A stretch of 64,000 nt of DNA from Amoeboaphelidium protococcarum (lineage: Eukaryota > Aphelidiomycota > Aphelidea), in assembly GCA_023515745.1 (NCBI GenBank), contig JALECJ010000257.1, positions 1,428,687 to 1,492,686 of the forward strand, read 5' to 3'. A program made the position numbers and the translations under genes. The first letter of the stretch is position 1. The number at the start of each line of letters is the position of its first letter. The notes under the pieces were generated by a model. It was not told the DNA's origin, did not search any database, and saw nothing but the letters and a program-made list of their open reading frames with translations. Positions 10,560 to 22,513 of this stretch are shown one piece after another.

Positions 10560-12098
10560 ATGAAGGAGTATACTAGAGAGGAGGTGTAGAAGCATGATAA
10601 TGATGACTCTTTCTGGATTGTGATCGATGGTATTGTGTATGATCTGACTGTATTCAAGGATATGCATCCAGGTGGAACTGATATATTGACGCCTTATGGG
10701 GGTAAGGATGCGACTGAAGTGTTTTATGCTCTGCACCGTCACGATGTTTTGAACAAGTATGGACCCAAGTATGCTATAGGTAGAATATAGGGAGAGAAGT
10801 AGGTGGTCAAGTCTGGCGGCACTGTGATCAGTAAAGTTCCGTACGCCGAGGCTGCGTTCTGGCAGAGCGGAAGATCAGCTTATTATAAAGAGACTCATAT
10901 CAAGTTCAAGTAGGCTCTACGTAAGTTCTTTACAGAGGAAATTCTACCAGAGGCCAAGGTGAAAGATGACCTGGATGAGGCACCATCGAAAGAGTTATTT
11001 GAAAAGTGCGGCCAGTTTGGTCTATGGGCAAGTAGACTTGGTCCTGGGCATTGGATGAAAGGTCGTCAGTTGCCTGGTGGTGTAAAGCCTGAAGAGTTTG
11101 ATTATTTTCATGAACTGATTGCGCACGAAGAGATCCAGACTCTGGGGTATCCTGGATTCTCTGATGGCCTAGCGTGTGGTCTGGTTATAGGCCTGCCGCC
11201 GTTGCTGCACTTTGGTAGTGCAGAGTTATAGAAGCGTGTGGTGCCTGATATTCTGGATGGTAAAAAGAGAATTTGTTTGAGTATTACTGAGCCATTCTGT
11301 GGAAGTGATGTGTCTGCCATCTAGACCACGGCCAAGTTGAGTGACGATGGAAAGTATTACATTGTGAATGGTGTCAAGAAGTGGATCACTAATGGACACC
11401 ATGCCTAGTACTTCACCACTGCTGTCAGGACTGGCGGTAAAGGTATGAATGGTATCTCAATGTTGTTGATTGAACGCTCCCCTGGCCTGAGAACTAAGCC
11501 TATCAAGACTGCCTACTCCTCCTCTGCTGGTACGTCTCTTGTCATTATGGAGAATGTGAAGGTGCCTGTTGAGAATTTGCTTGGTAAATTGAATGAAGGT
11601 TTCAAGACTATCATGTTCAATTTCAATCATGAGAGATGGCTGATTGTGTGCCAGTCTGTACGCGCATCACGCCTGGTGGTTGAAGAGTGCTTTAAGTGGG
11701 CCATGCAGCGTCAAGTCTTTGGTAAGCCATTGATCTCCCAGCCGGTGATTAGAGAGAAGTTGGCGCAGATGATATCAAGAGTGGAGGCCACGTAGTCCTG
11801 GCTGGAGTCAATCACGTATCAGATGTCAGTCATGTCCTACAAGGAGCAATCTCTGCACTTGGCCGGTCCTATTGCTCTACTCAAACTGTTCTCTACCAGA
11901 TCGGGGGAGTTTGTTTGTGATTAAGCCTGTCAGATCTTTGGTGGTCGTGCCATAACTTCTACTGGTATGGGCCAGGTGGTGGAAAGATATCGTCGTGCTA
12001 CCAAGTTTGCAGCCATTCTCGGTGGCTCTGAAGAGATTATGGCTGACTTGGCCATCCGTCAGGCTGTCAAGATGTATCCAAAATCTGCAAGATTATGA
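10560..12098 (+). CDS. Cytochrome b5 domain fused to acyl-CoA dehydrogenase (512 aa)
   Basis: FAD enzyme of fatty-acid oxidation with its own haem-binding domain. Residues 1-80 form a cytochrome b5 fold with the axial-ligand motif MHPGGTDIL and second ligand region ALHRHDVL. From about residue 100 an acyl-CoA dehydrogenase follows: FGLWASRLGPGHW, LSITEPFCGSDVSAIQTTA (flavin/substrate motif), VNGVKKWITNG, NFNHERW, GRAITSTGMGQVVERYRRATKFA and ILGGSEEIMADLAIRQ. This domain order is known from fungi and some protists; the haem domain is thought to act in electron transfer. Single exon, many TAG Gln codons, TGA stop. The start is fixed by the b5 N-terminus. Confidence 0.95.
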
Positions 12099-12259
12099 TT
12101 TATCTGTTCTTTATAAATACCGCGTGAATTTAATACTATATCTTCAATAATTGCGACTCTTACTATTATTGCTTTATTATTTGTCGTAAAGCTACTATCA
12201 TAATTACTTTATATTTCTTTTAATCAGTGAGATCAATAACGATCACAACTGGTGAGAGA

Positions 12260-13114
12260 ATGGTGGAAATGTTTTAAATACCAGCGACTAAAATTGCTAG
12301 CGATTCTGAAGTACAGGCTCTTAAATAGTATTAAAACAAGTTCAAATGTGTTGTGATGGGTGGTACTGGTGCAGTGGGTCGTCATTTAGTTGCGCGACTA
12401 CTTGCGACAGGTGCCTTCTCAAAGGTGGTAATGTTGACCAGGAAGCCTGCTGATTCCGTTCAGTATGATGGCGACAACAAATAGGCGTTGCAAGTGTGTC
12501 AGTATGATTTCGAGTCCCCAAGCGCAGATTAGATCGAATACTTGAAAGACAGTGATTGCTTCTTCATCACTCACGGCACTACGCGGGCTCAGGCTGACTC
12601 AGCTGAAGCATTTGTAAAGATTGACAAGGATTACGTCGTCAACACTGCCAAGCTGTGGAAAGAGTAGAACTCTGACAAGTAGTAACGGTAGTTGAAATGC
12701 TTTTTGCTTACATCTACTGGTGCAAATCCTTAATCAGCATTCCTGTATCCGAAAACTAAAGGAGAGATTGAGTAGGAACTGGCTAAACTTAATTTCGCGA
12801 ATCTGAGCATATTCCGACCTGGTTTCTTGGAAGGCCGTCCCGATGATGGTAGAGTTATGGAGAAGATTGGCGGCGCGTTGATAGTTCCGCTTTTGAAAGT
12901 ATTCGCTCCCAAGAAGGGATGTGTATCAGTCGAAGGTGTGGCAGATGCTATGGTAAAAGCATCATTGGACCAATAGCCTTAGGCACTGAAAGATGTCGAA
13001 TCATACACGCAGTCAATGAATCAAAAGATTGTTCACAATGCAACTTCCGATGGATCAATCGATATCTACGACAATGAATCCATCTATGTTCTATCCAACA
13101 GTCAGTTTGAATGA
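12260..13114 (+). CDS. TIP30/HTATIP2-like NAD(P)-binding protein (284 aa)
   Basis: Atypical short-chain dehydrogenase-like protein. The Rossmann dinucleotide motif is VVMGGTGAVGRHLVARLL (about residues 36-53), followed by VVMLTRKP, DCFFITHGTTRAQADSAEAFVKID and the catalytic-type FLLTSTGANPQSAFLYPKTKGEIE, where Y-x-x-x-K is present. Then SIFRPGFLEGRP, typical of the HTATIP2/CC3 family. Length and motif order match the family (about 240-280 aa). In animals the family regulates nuclear import and apoptosis; here the role is unknown. ATG 12260 gives the longest frame; an in-frame ATG three codons later is also possible. Confidence 0.9.
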
Positions 13115-13223
13115 AAGTACCTCCATACACGCGTGATATTATTATAGTGGAATGAGAATATGCTAAATAAATAATGACAGAGTCCCATAATACTAACAAT
13201 TAATGCTATATTCTTTTAATCAA

Positions 13224-13427
13224 TCAAACATTGAATCCGTGAGATCGCATGCATTTCTTATGCTCTTCAATGAATTTCTTGCATTCCACATCATCATCAC
13301 CTTTCAGAAGAACACATTCATCTCTTGCCTTCTTTGTCTCTGGACACGCACAGCAAGGCTTCAGTTTCTTTTGCTCGTTCCCACCAGTAACTGCAGCAGA
13401 TTCAGTCTTTTTACTTTCTTTCGTCAT
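13224..13427 (-). CDS. COX17: COX17 copper chaperone (67 aa)
   Basis: Small copper chaperone of the mitochondrial intermembrane space that hands Cu(I) to SCO1 and COX11 for cytochrome c oxidase assembly. The copper-binding KPCCAC motif is present, then the twin CX9C hairpin: [11 protein letters not shown] and [11 protein letters not shown]. The C-terminus MRSHGF is typical. Length 67 aa matches yeast and animal Cox17 (63-69 aa). Single exon, TGA stop. Tail-to-tail with the TIP30-like gene, 109 bp away. Confidence 0.97.
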   Translation of the reverse strand: MTKESKKTESAAVTGGNEQKKLKPCCACPETKKARDECVLLKGDDDVECKKFIEEHKKCMRSHGFNV

Positions 13428-13587
13428 TACTTAACTTCTCCTTCTCTGTCTCGCGTGTTTGTTGATGAAAACTAAAACGGTGAAGATTAGCAAAACGTCA
13501 AACGACAAACGACTCGGATCAATTACAGTTGATCAAGAGAAAGCGTGTAGGTAGTGATGATTGAAATTCAATGTATATAAGATGTGC

Positions 13588-15020
13588 TCACTTCTTGCTT
13601 GCTGCAGCAATACGGCGATCTCTCTCCTCCAGGATGGTCAGCTTGACACCCTTCTGCTTTGGCAGAGACACCCAAGCCTTGTTACCCTTACCAATGACAA
13701 AGACGTTGCTCAGACGAGTGGCGAAGGTGTGATCCAACGCGTCCTTGACGTGGACAATATCGAAACCACCCAGATGTCTCTCACGGTGCACAATGACACC
13801 CATACGACCCATGTTACGACCACCAGTGATGGCACACATGTTACCAGTGTCGAACTTGACAAAGTCGACAATCTTACCAGTCTCCAGATCAACCTTCACA
13901 GTGTCGTTAGCCTTGATCAATGGATCCGGGTAACGGATGGTGCGACCATCATGAGTGACAACGTATGGAATACCTTTAGCACCCAGCTGAACCTTTCTAA
14001 CTTTGCACAGCTTGAACTTGGCCTCCTCATCAGTAATACGGTGAATAGTGAAGCGACCCTTGACATCATACACAAGACGGAAGTGCTCACCAGTCTTCTC
14101 AATGGAAATGACATCTACACATCTGATAAGAGATAAGAACATTATTGGCAATCTGCTGCAAAACAGTATCGAGATTGCAGATCGATAAATATATATGCAT
14201 ATGCAGAGTCGTTCATGAAGAATCTGAATACTTGGCCTCACCAATCAAAGGTAAGAACAAGCACAGAAACAACATGCGGTATGAATACGGAATATATAGC
14301 ATACCTCCTAATAGCGGTACCAAACAGAAGTTGGTCATGGATTAATTGAATGAACGCGGGAGGACTACAATGACATTATGGCAAGTCAATGCGACGTCAT
14401 CATCATCATCAAATAATGAGACGTTTTCTTGGTAACTCAATCTCTATAACGAGACGAACACCGCGACATTCAATTAGGACTTGTTAGGATGAGACTATCT
14501 AATCCCACCTGCATATCATTCCTGCTAGTCATATAGATACCTATATCTCTATATATATGTAATCCAGAACGCGTGCATTCGCCACATGATTTATCGATTA
14601 TAATAAAACATCATGAGCCATTCAATTAAAACAATGAGCCAAACTATCCATCATATAGTCACCAACATATAGGAATATAAACACGACATCAACAACAACA
14701 TCAATCCATCAATCAATCTACAATCATCGCTACTAATCAATAACAATTAAAATCCTACCCATATAACCAGCTGGGAAATTAGCATCAGTACGAACTTTGC
14801 CGTCCACCTTAATCAGACGCTGCTGCACAATAGAGACAACCTCGCGCTTGTTCAGAGCATACTTCAATCTGTTACGCAAGAAGATGATCAGTGGCAGACA
14901 CTCGCGTAATTTGTGAGGACCAGACGATGGACGAGGTGCCCAGGTACCGGTCATTTTGTCCAGCATCCAGTGAGATGGAGCATTCAATCTTTTCAAGTGC
15001 TTTCTAGGTCCTCTTGGCAT
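13588..15020 (-). CDS. RPS4: 40S ribosomal protein S4 (eS4), two exons
   Basis: Component of the small ribosomal subunit. Exon 1 is 14759-15020 and exon 2 is 13588-14114; the 644-bp intron runs GTAGGATT...GATGTGTAG and splits a GAT codon in [16 protein letters not shown]. The spliced protein is 262 residues, the usual eS4 length. It begins [18 protein letters not shown] and contains [19 protein letters not shown] (S4 RNA-binding region), [12 protein letters not shown] (KOW region) and a basic tail AAASKK. The N-terminus usually reads MARGPKKHLKR. No reassigned stop codons are needed here, as in many highly expressed genes. Confidence 0.98.
14115..14758 (-). other. Long intron of RPS4 (644 bp)
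   Basis: About ten times the length of the other introns in this window. Minus-strand text includes GATGATGATGATGA, a box C-like repeat, but I could not pair it with a convincing box D and terminal stem, so no snoRNA is called. Confidence 0.85.
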
Positions 15021-15469
15021 TTTCAACAGCTATTTATTATTATTTTTATTAACGTGGTGATTATTATTACTAGGAGATTGTTCTTCCTTGGATCAAACGC
15101 CGAAAAAAGATTCCAATTCGGACGCGTTAAGGCTTCGGTTATTTCCAGATCGCGTTTCTCTCTGAACTGTCTTCTGTCGTTTTTTGTTATGCGTGAAGAT
15201 ATTCAATGCGCGCTCGAAAAGAAACAACGCAGGGGCTCGAAAGCTTTACAAAATTGTTTCCGCTAACAGATGAGATGACGCGTCAACTGAGTGTGCACCG
15301 CTCCCTTTGACCGTAAGTGAAAGAACGAAATGCGTTGAGTTTGAACTTTGTGTCATTCACTTTCATTCGCCGCTAATCTCTGTTTTCCTTACCTAGAACC
15401 AAGTACATTCTCAGTTCTTTTTTCGTTCGGTGAATTTTATATAATTATAACATCTTATATCTCTCAAGT
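15021..15469. promoter_or_regulatory. Bidirectional promoter region of RPS4 and SCP2
   Basis: 449 bp between divergent starts. It contains the perfect 10-bp palindrome TGACGCGTCA at 15276-15285, which resembles CRE/MluI-box type sites. No gene seen. Regulatory role is inferred from position. Confidence 0.45.
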
Positions 15470-16297
15470 ATGACTGTAGCTGTGGATGGTTTTAAGAGCT
15501 CTGCTGTTATGCAATAGATCGCTCAAGCTCTACCTACTACTGATGCATGGAAAAAAGTTAATGCAGTGTTCCAGTTTGATGTCAAAGCCGGTAGCAAGGT
15601 TTAGACTTGGACTCTGAACCTCAAGAACCCTCAGGATGGACAGATGGTCATTACCGGTCCACCCAAATCTGGTAAGGCTGATATTGTCATTGCTGTATCC
15701 GATGATGACTTTGTGGAACTGGCCTCCGGTAAGTTGAATGGACAAAAGGCATTCATGGCTGGTAAGATCAAGGTGAAGGGAAATATGATGCTGGCAACTA
15801 AATTGGATCCTCTGTTCAAACAGGTACAGAACGCCAAGGGTGCTTAGCCAAAGAAGGCCGATTCCAAAAGCTCAACTGGTGCTTCTAATGGTGGCGCCAA
15901 CGCGAAGAGTGTCAAGGTTGATGGATTCGAGTCGAGCGCTGTGTTTGAGCAGATTCGCGCCGGATTGGAAAGTTCGTCCGAGGCCGAGCGTCAGGCTAAT
16001 CTGAAACGCATCAACGCGGTGTTTCAGTTTGTGGTTAAGAATGCCGGCGGTAAGGAGTAGAATTGGACTCTGGACTTTAAGACCCCGCCTGGATCAGTGT
16101 ATGTTGGGCCAGCAAAGGGTAAAGCTGACATCATTATCAGCATCGGTGATGATACCATGGTGGCTCTATCTAATGGTAAAATGACTGGATAGAAGGCTTT
16201 CATGCAGGGCAAGCTGAAGGTGAAAGGTAATATGATGCTTGCCACAAAGTTGGATGGCGTTCTCAAGGGTGCTTAAAAAACCAAGAGCAAGTTGTGA
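15470..16297 (+). CDS. Tandem SCP2 sterol-carrier protein with peroxisomal SKL signal (275 aa)
   Basis: Two SCP2 lipid-binding domains in one chain: residues 6-125 (VNAVFQFDVKAG, GKADIVIAVSDDDFVELASG, KIKVKGNMMLATKLDPLF) and 150-270 (INAVFQFVVKNAGG, GKADIIISIGDDTMVALSNG, KLKVKGNMMLATKLDGVL), joined by a Ser/Gly/Ala linker. The last three residues before TGA are S-K-L, a canonical PTS1 peroxisome import signal. This shows that TGA is the true stop and TAA eleven codons from the end is Gln. SCP2 domains bind acyl-CoA and sterols and serve peroxisomal beta-oxidation. Two domains in one chain probably arose by duplication. Single exon. Confidence 0.96.
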
Positions 16298-16528
16298 TAT
16301 CTCTTTATTATATCTAGTGCGCGTAATTATAATCAGTCCTAATTATTTCATTCGTATTATGTTTTAGATTTCCAAGTTGTGCGACTGTTGTTGGCAGGCG
16401 TGAGCTATTTTTATACAACACTATAGATCAATTTAATCGCCAGAAATGACTTCCCATTTAGTTGCAAAGATACTGCACTTCTAATCTTTGAGAAAATATA
16501 TCTTCTTGTACATTTAGATTGAATAATA

Positions 16529-18247
16529 ATGGACGTACTTCTTATTGTGCTTATTATACTGGGTGCTTTACTGGTGTTTGGTATAATCGTAGTCGTTGTA
16601 GCGTACAGCAGGTTGAAGCGGCAGCGACGTCGAAACAATGCCCCAGCGTAGAAACAATCATAAAGATCACAGCCTTATCTGCCGCAATAGTAGTAATAGT
16701 AGTAAATTTAAGGTGGAAATTTTATACCTGTTGCTGTGCAGTAAAATGTCAGATAGTCGTAAGAAATAAGGAGCAATCCACAATAAATGCAGTAGTAGTA
16801 GCTGCAGCGTCCTTCGATTCCTTAGGTGCCGTAATTCATGCAAAGCAAATCAATGAGCACGCACTCTGTTATGAACGGACCGACTGTAATTTTAAGCGCC
16901 TAGCTGGTTAAACCTTAGCCACCGGTAATGTAAGGTCAGTCACTTCCTAATAATATGCAATAACCTGCTACTCAATATGGATTTGGATAGCTGGTTTAGA
17001 GTATCAATCAGTAGCAGTATCAAGTTTAATCCCCTAATGGTATTTAGCAGCCGGCAAGTAGAGATGATGCCACCAATTCAAGAGTCACCAATGCCCACTC
17101 TGTGGATTCAACTACGCTTATCACACAAGGTAAAACATTGGCTATGCCTGGTTTCCTATCCATGGTGGAGGGCACTGATTTCTCAGTCAACGAGCGATTT
17201 GCAGAGGGTGCCGGTGGGACTTTGTATTTGGGGGAACTTCTAACGCGCTATGGCATAGATCGCGCCGAAGGAGAAACTTAATGCGTTGTAAAGCAAATCA
17301 AGCCTGAAGCTTTCGAGTCTCAGCAAGATTGCCAGTTGTCATTTCAACAAGAAGTCTCTATCATGTGGTTGGTGTACAAGTCTAAACATGTTGCCAAGAT
17401 ACGCGGATTCTGCATGAATCCTTTATCCATTCTGATGAAGTACTATCGCTTTGGTACACTATATGATTTAATCCATCAGCGAAATAATCACGTACCTGAT
17501 GATAAATGGAGTCCACGCTTCGTTATGAGTCTTGCCCAAGATATTGCTGAAGGATTGGGGAATTTGCACGATGAAGGTGTCGTTCACTCGGATATCAAGC
17601 CGGCCAACATTTTCATAGACAAGGATGAGCAGGGATAGTTGCGAGCCATTATCGGTGATCTTGGTGTTGCTTCTATTATCGATTCGTCTTTGCTGAGAGT
17701 GAAAGCATACAAGGAGTCGCGTATCAAAGGAGCATCGTTGCCTTATGCTGCCCCAGAAGTTATAAAGACATTCGTTTAAAACACGCCGGAAGATGAAGCA
17801 AATCTAGCCAGTCCGGCAGTGGCCAAGGCTGGCGACGTGTTCTCATTCGGTGTGGTGGCCTTCGAATGTCTGACGCGGAAATTTGCATGGCACGGAGTCT
17901 AGGAAGATATCGCTATGCTAGTTCTCGACAACAAACGTCCGAGATTTCCGCAAACTATACAACTGAGAAGACAGAGCGATTACTTGGTGGATGTGTTGTG
18001 TCAAGTCATCACGCGTTCCTGGTCACAGAATCATGCCTGTCGACCAACTTTTGCTGACATTCTAACCACGTTCTAACAATGCCTCGCCGCTTTACCATCG
18101 ATTAAGTAATAGGTAAATTAAGCTGCAGTGTCTTCTTAGTAAAATGTATATCTAAACAATAATGCAAGTAATGGTCAGCTTTATTCTCAAAGCGGTGTTG
18201 ATGAGAGTACTGTTGTTAGGACGAACGGCGTGTAGTAGTAATTTTGA
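16529..18247 (+). CDS. Membrane-anchored protein kinase, paralogue 1 (572 aa)
   Basis: Single-exon frame from ATG 16529 to TGA 18245. N-terminal hydrophobic helix (residues 3-24) followed by RLKRQRRR, i.e. a very short outside part and a cytosolic kinase. A Gln-rich juxtamembrane linker of about 150 residues is largely written with TAG/TAA. Kinase domain from about 223: glycine loop FAEGAGGTLYLGE, VVKQIKPE (lysine), catalytic loop VVHSDIKPANIF (Asp355, HSD instead of HRD), GDLGVAS (Asp377, DLG instead of DFG), and APEVI. The missing Arg makes it a non-RD kinase. Closest visible relative is the kinase at 38869-40944. It precedes the disordered protein by 174 bp. Confidence 0.9.
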
Positions 18248-18421
18248 AAGTTATAAATAGACTTGCCATTGATCTGATATCTAAACAATGCCGTCTACCC
18301 AAATCCCCTAACTCCACTTTTTGATCAGTGATCTATATATTTTTGTCATCATTAAATACAGTCTTCATTGTGGGTTTAAACTCTTTGAAAAGGAATTAAA
18401 AGTATAATCTTGTCCACAGTG

Positions 18422-21400
18422 ATGGATGCATCAAGAAAAGGTAAGAAACTATAACACAATCAATCTATAACATATCTTAAACTACAATCAAATGTAGTCT
18501 CAATGGATTCCAATTCAAGTTCTTCAAAGAAAGCAAGCAGAATAAGTGCTGATGCATTTGAAGCTTCTGCATTGACCAAGTTGATTTAGGATCTACATCA
18601 AGGCTAGCAGAGTGGAGAGTTGAAACGTACTACCAGTGTGAGGATGAATAGAAATACCTCTGCCGGATCATCAGTATCAGCATCTGGATAGTCCAATGCT
18701 AACAGTAGTAACCCCACTCAAAATGGATAGTAAGCCGCAGGGGCTCCAGTTAATGCCGCCCCTCAAGGATTAGCCCGCTCAGAGAGTATTCGAGTCGTTA
18801 AAATGACGCCGTCTAATAGCGCTGGATCACTCAAGCCTGATTTGAATGCGATTGCGGCATATCTGGCCGCTGGAGATGCACTGAATAGTGTCGGAGATTT
18901 GACAAAGTAGTAACTGCAACTTAATCAACATCCCTCTCATTCATCTAATCTGAGCAAATCAGGAGGCTCATATACCAAAAGCGATTTATAGAGTGTTGAT
19001 GAGTCTAAATAAGTTGATGAATCGACCATGCTTGCAGAAATAAGTAAAATCGTGACATCGTAGAAAGTGATTGAAGAGAGAATTGTGGAGCCATCTGCCA
19101 AGTCACCGGTAGCTGTTGAAGTTGTAACGCAGGATGAGATGTCTAAAATTGAGCCACAATAAACTAATATGACTTTTGATGAGCTGAATGCAATACATAC
19201 CAAGCTCGCTGATGAGATAGAAGTTAAGAAGGCGGAGTTGAAAGCGTTGGAGGCTACGGAGAAGAAGGTTGATGACTTCTCCACGTCGGTGCGCAACAAG
19301 AAGCGTGTGTCTATCGCATCTTTCCTATCTATTGGCGGTAAGAAGTAGACTGCAGGTGATTATGATGCTAATGCTCATAGTGGCGCGACTGGTACCTAAG
19401 CATAAGCGGTCAAATAAAAATAGTAGGAGCAGAAGCAGGATGGTGACCAAGCTGGTGGTCTGAAGAGAAGTAAATCCTTATTCGCGCGCACTTTCGGCAA
19501 TGGCAATAAAGCTGCCTCTTCAGCTAATGCGTAGTAGGCGTCATCTAACGCAGTGACTGAACCTTCTTAGACTGGTGGTGGTGGTGTCAAGATTATGAGG
19601 GGATTAAGTTTACGTAAATCAAGACCGACGAGTCTACTAGGACCAAATGGACAGTCTGCGGCTCACTAGAGAAATAAATCCATTTCTGATATTAATGAGA
19701 ACCTACCGTCTCCGATGGAAGAAGATGATGAGCAGAGTGTGAATGGAGCTAATAAATCATCTGGTGGAATTTTGAAGAAGATTTTGGGCGTGGGAGGTAG
19801 CAGCAGTAATAAGAAGGATGATGGCCACAGATTTAAAATTGATCATTCCACCCACGACTCGTTTGCTCCGATTTATAATCCGCCCGCTAAAGTTGATAAT
19901 GAAAAAGCTCAAGATCAAACTGAATCCAAGGCAGCACCTTAGTCTGTTATCGCTTAGGTAGATGAAAGTGTACCGTTCTTGAATCTACCAGGGCCTCCAC
20001 TATCAGCTCCATCTTCGAATAACATTGCAAAAGACAATGACACTCATCACCCATAAGGTGAATAGTCTGAGAATCCAGCTGAAGATCTCTCCGTGGTATC
20101 GTCATCTAAGCTTGTTCGTAAACTGTCCAATTCTTCAAAGTCATCGCGCCGCAAGTTGTCTGGATCTGCCAACTTAGTTCTTGATAGTCAAGTTATACCA
20201 GAGAGCTTGGAGGAGGTGAATGCTATAGAAGTTCAAAAGAATAACGAGTCTGTTCGTGCCAGCGGCAATGATTTGGAATAGCAGGTTGAAATTGTCGCTG
20301 CCTCTGTGAACATATCAAATTCTGGTCTGAATAATGAAGAGTAACAAACCACGTAAAGCACATAGAAAGATCAAGAAGTTTAGGTGAATGTCGTTATCGA
20401 CCAAGTGCAGCAGTCTCTTGAGGCTGTTGCCAAGTCCAACTTGGTACGGGAGGAAAGTAAAGACGATGCATCAGAGTTACTAGATACTTATGCATCTTTG
20501 AAATCAAATCGTCATTCCACTGCTCTGCAGCTGTAACATCAAGTTGATGATTCCAAGATTGGTCAGATTGCTGAAGAGCGTAACTAATAGGCACCTGTAG
20601 AATCCGATGCGTCTCCTCCCCCTGCAATCGAAGAGAAGGTGGATGTTGATAACGGGCGATTGTTGATGAAAGACCTGTCTTTAATAGGGCATCAATTGGA
20701 GTCGGCTATAGCAATGGATAGTTCTGAGACTTCAAATTTAAAGTCACAGTTGGATGCAGAATTCTCAGCCGTAATCGTCAAAGAGCAATCGGTAGTCTTG
20801 GGGAATGGTAAAAATCAAGATTAGTAATTTAAAAATCAGGCTATTCTTGAGAAGGGCCTCTCTGAAATATCCGCAGATTTACGGTTGGCTGCATCTGATT
20901 TGCCGGATCAGAAATTCACTGAAGAACAAGCAGAATCTGTAAAGCCTGATTATGTCAAAACGTTATAATCTCATGATTCGGACTCTGCAGGAGTTTTGCA
21001 ATAATTAAGTGATATAGTGAAGAGAAGTCAGGAGTTGGCAGTCTCAAAATTTGGTGGCCATGATGATGTTGATCTAGTGACTAGTGATGCATCTAAGACT
21101 TTGGAGTTAAATCAGGTTACTTAAGTGGGCCATGTAGATGATGATGATGATGATAGCTTGGAAGATGCAGAGCCTGTGCTAAATCCTGAAGAGGCTGATT
21201 TCTTGGCCAAAATAGGATTTAAAGAGTTGACTGAAGTGCTGACAAAGTCTTCTTCCAGCACGGCTCTGAAGAGTAGCAATAGTCAAGTAATGATGGATAA
21301 CAGTCAATTGACGAGGAAAGTCAGTTCTCCTGTTGATCCTATTCTTGAATCTGTGGCACCTCTTCCAGCCGTTATAAGTAGCGCTGCTGATGTATAAAAG

Positions 21401-22090
21401 GTGGATAGTCCTCCATAATAGGCTGCAAATGCTATACAGACACCTCCATTAATCAAGAAGCCAAAGCCGTCGCTGGCATAAATAAGACCATCTCTCAGTG
21501 GTTTGCAGCCTAGCTTTAAGTCTGACTCAAAGACTAATTTGATACCTGAGAATGGTAACGTGTGGAATTTAGCTAGTTAGCCTCAGAAAGATGCTATTCC
21601 AGCACCTGTGCAGGCGCCATTGCCGAAGCCTGATATGAACGATTTTATTAAGAATATCTAGGGCATTGGGAGAAGTAACAGTGTTTTACAGAGGTTTCGA
21701 CCTGAGGCAGTGTAAAGCGCGAGTGCTGAACAAGGTGATAATACGTCTATGCAAGATCAAGGCTTAAATGACAGGAGAAAGTCAAAAGGTATCAATGATG
21801 TGGCTAGAGCAAAGATTGTATCCAAGTTTAGTGCCATGTTTGAATAGAAAATGTCTCCACAGTAAGAATAGCCGACAGAAAGTGAATCTTATGCTCTGGG
21901 TAGATCAAAGACCATGTCGATGCGTGCATAAAAGACAGCGGTGGTACCCAGACAAGAAGCTGTTAATGCACAGATTCCGAATAGTGACTCACAGTAACAG
22001 CAGACTGGTTAGACTGACGCGTCTCAGTAGCCCAAGATTGTCCTCAAACCAAAGCCATCATTGAGCCTGTTGAGGAAGAATGTTTAGTGA
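18422..22090 (+). CDS. Large disordered Ser/Gln-rich protein (1203 aa)
   Basis: Exon 1 is only 19 nt (18422-18440); a 57-bp intron (18441-18497, GTAAGA...TGTAG) follows, and exon 2 runs to TGA 22088. The phase is right, with GTC across the junction. The protein is low in complexity: Ser, Gln, Asn, Asp and Lys dominate, with no folded domain or membrane helix that I recognise. Recurrent short pieces include basic Ser-rich motifs (KRSKSLF, LSLRKSRPTS, KLVRKLSNSS, SSRRKLSG) that look like kinase target sites, and LIKKPKPSL / LKPKPSLSLL near the C-terminus. A role as scaffold or substrate of the adjacent kinase is inference. Confidence 0.75.
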
Positions 22091-22513
22091 TATAGTGAAG
22101 GAATGTAGAAGTTATTGAGATGATGTGATAGAAGTAAAAAGTGTGTCTGATTTTAATAGAATACAAATTTTGAAACATCTTAACTACACTCTATTTGGCT
22201 TGAAAATGGTAGGTGCCGACAATTTTGAAAAAGAGAAGAAACTTGAAAATTTGGCGCGGGAGCGCCAAATTGAAGTTATTATGGCGTTTTCAGAAATACA
22301 GTATAATTGATCAATCATCAGTCTACCTTTCAGAAAAAAAGTCTTTAAATATTAATAAGACGAAAAGTACAAAACATAGCTTTCTTAAATCATTAAATCA
22401 ATCAAACGATGCACTGCTCTCGTTGCGATCCAAAGTGAGAACGCGCCAAGAGCAGCATTAGAAACACCGAACCGAACTAAGACACAAACGCACAAGTGAA
22501 CCATACGATGTGA
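22091..22513. other. Convergent 3' region with a strong hairpin
   Basis: Lies between two converging genes. At 22248-22271 a perfect 10-bp inverted repeat (AATTTGGCGC, GGGA loop, GCGCCAAATT) stands out. Each arm contains TTTGGCGC, the consensus for E2F sites. No gene called. Confidence 0.5.

Noticed and set aside
13561-14136. Plus-strand open frame opposite RPS4 exon 2
   Set aside because: Antisense shadow of the ribosomal gene; codon bias of the true gene keeps it open.
14115-14758. Box C/D snoRNA in the RPS4 intron
   Set aside because: A box C-like GATGATGA repeat exists, but no matching box D with a closing stem could be found.
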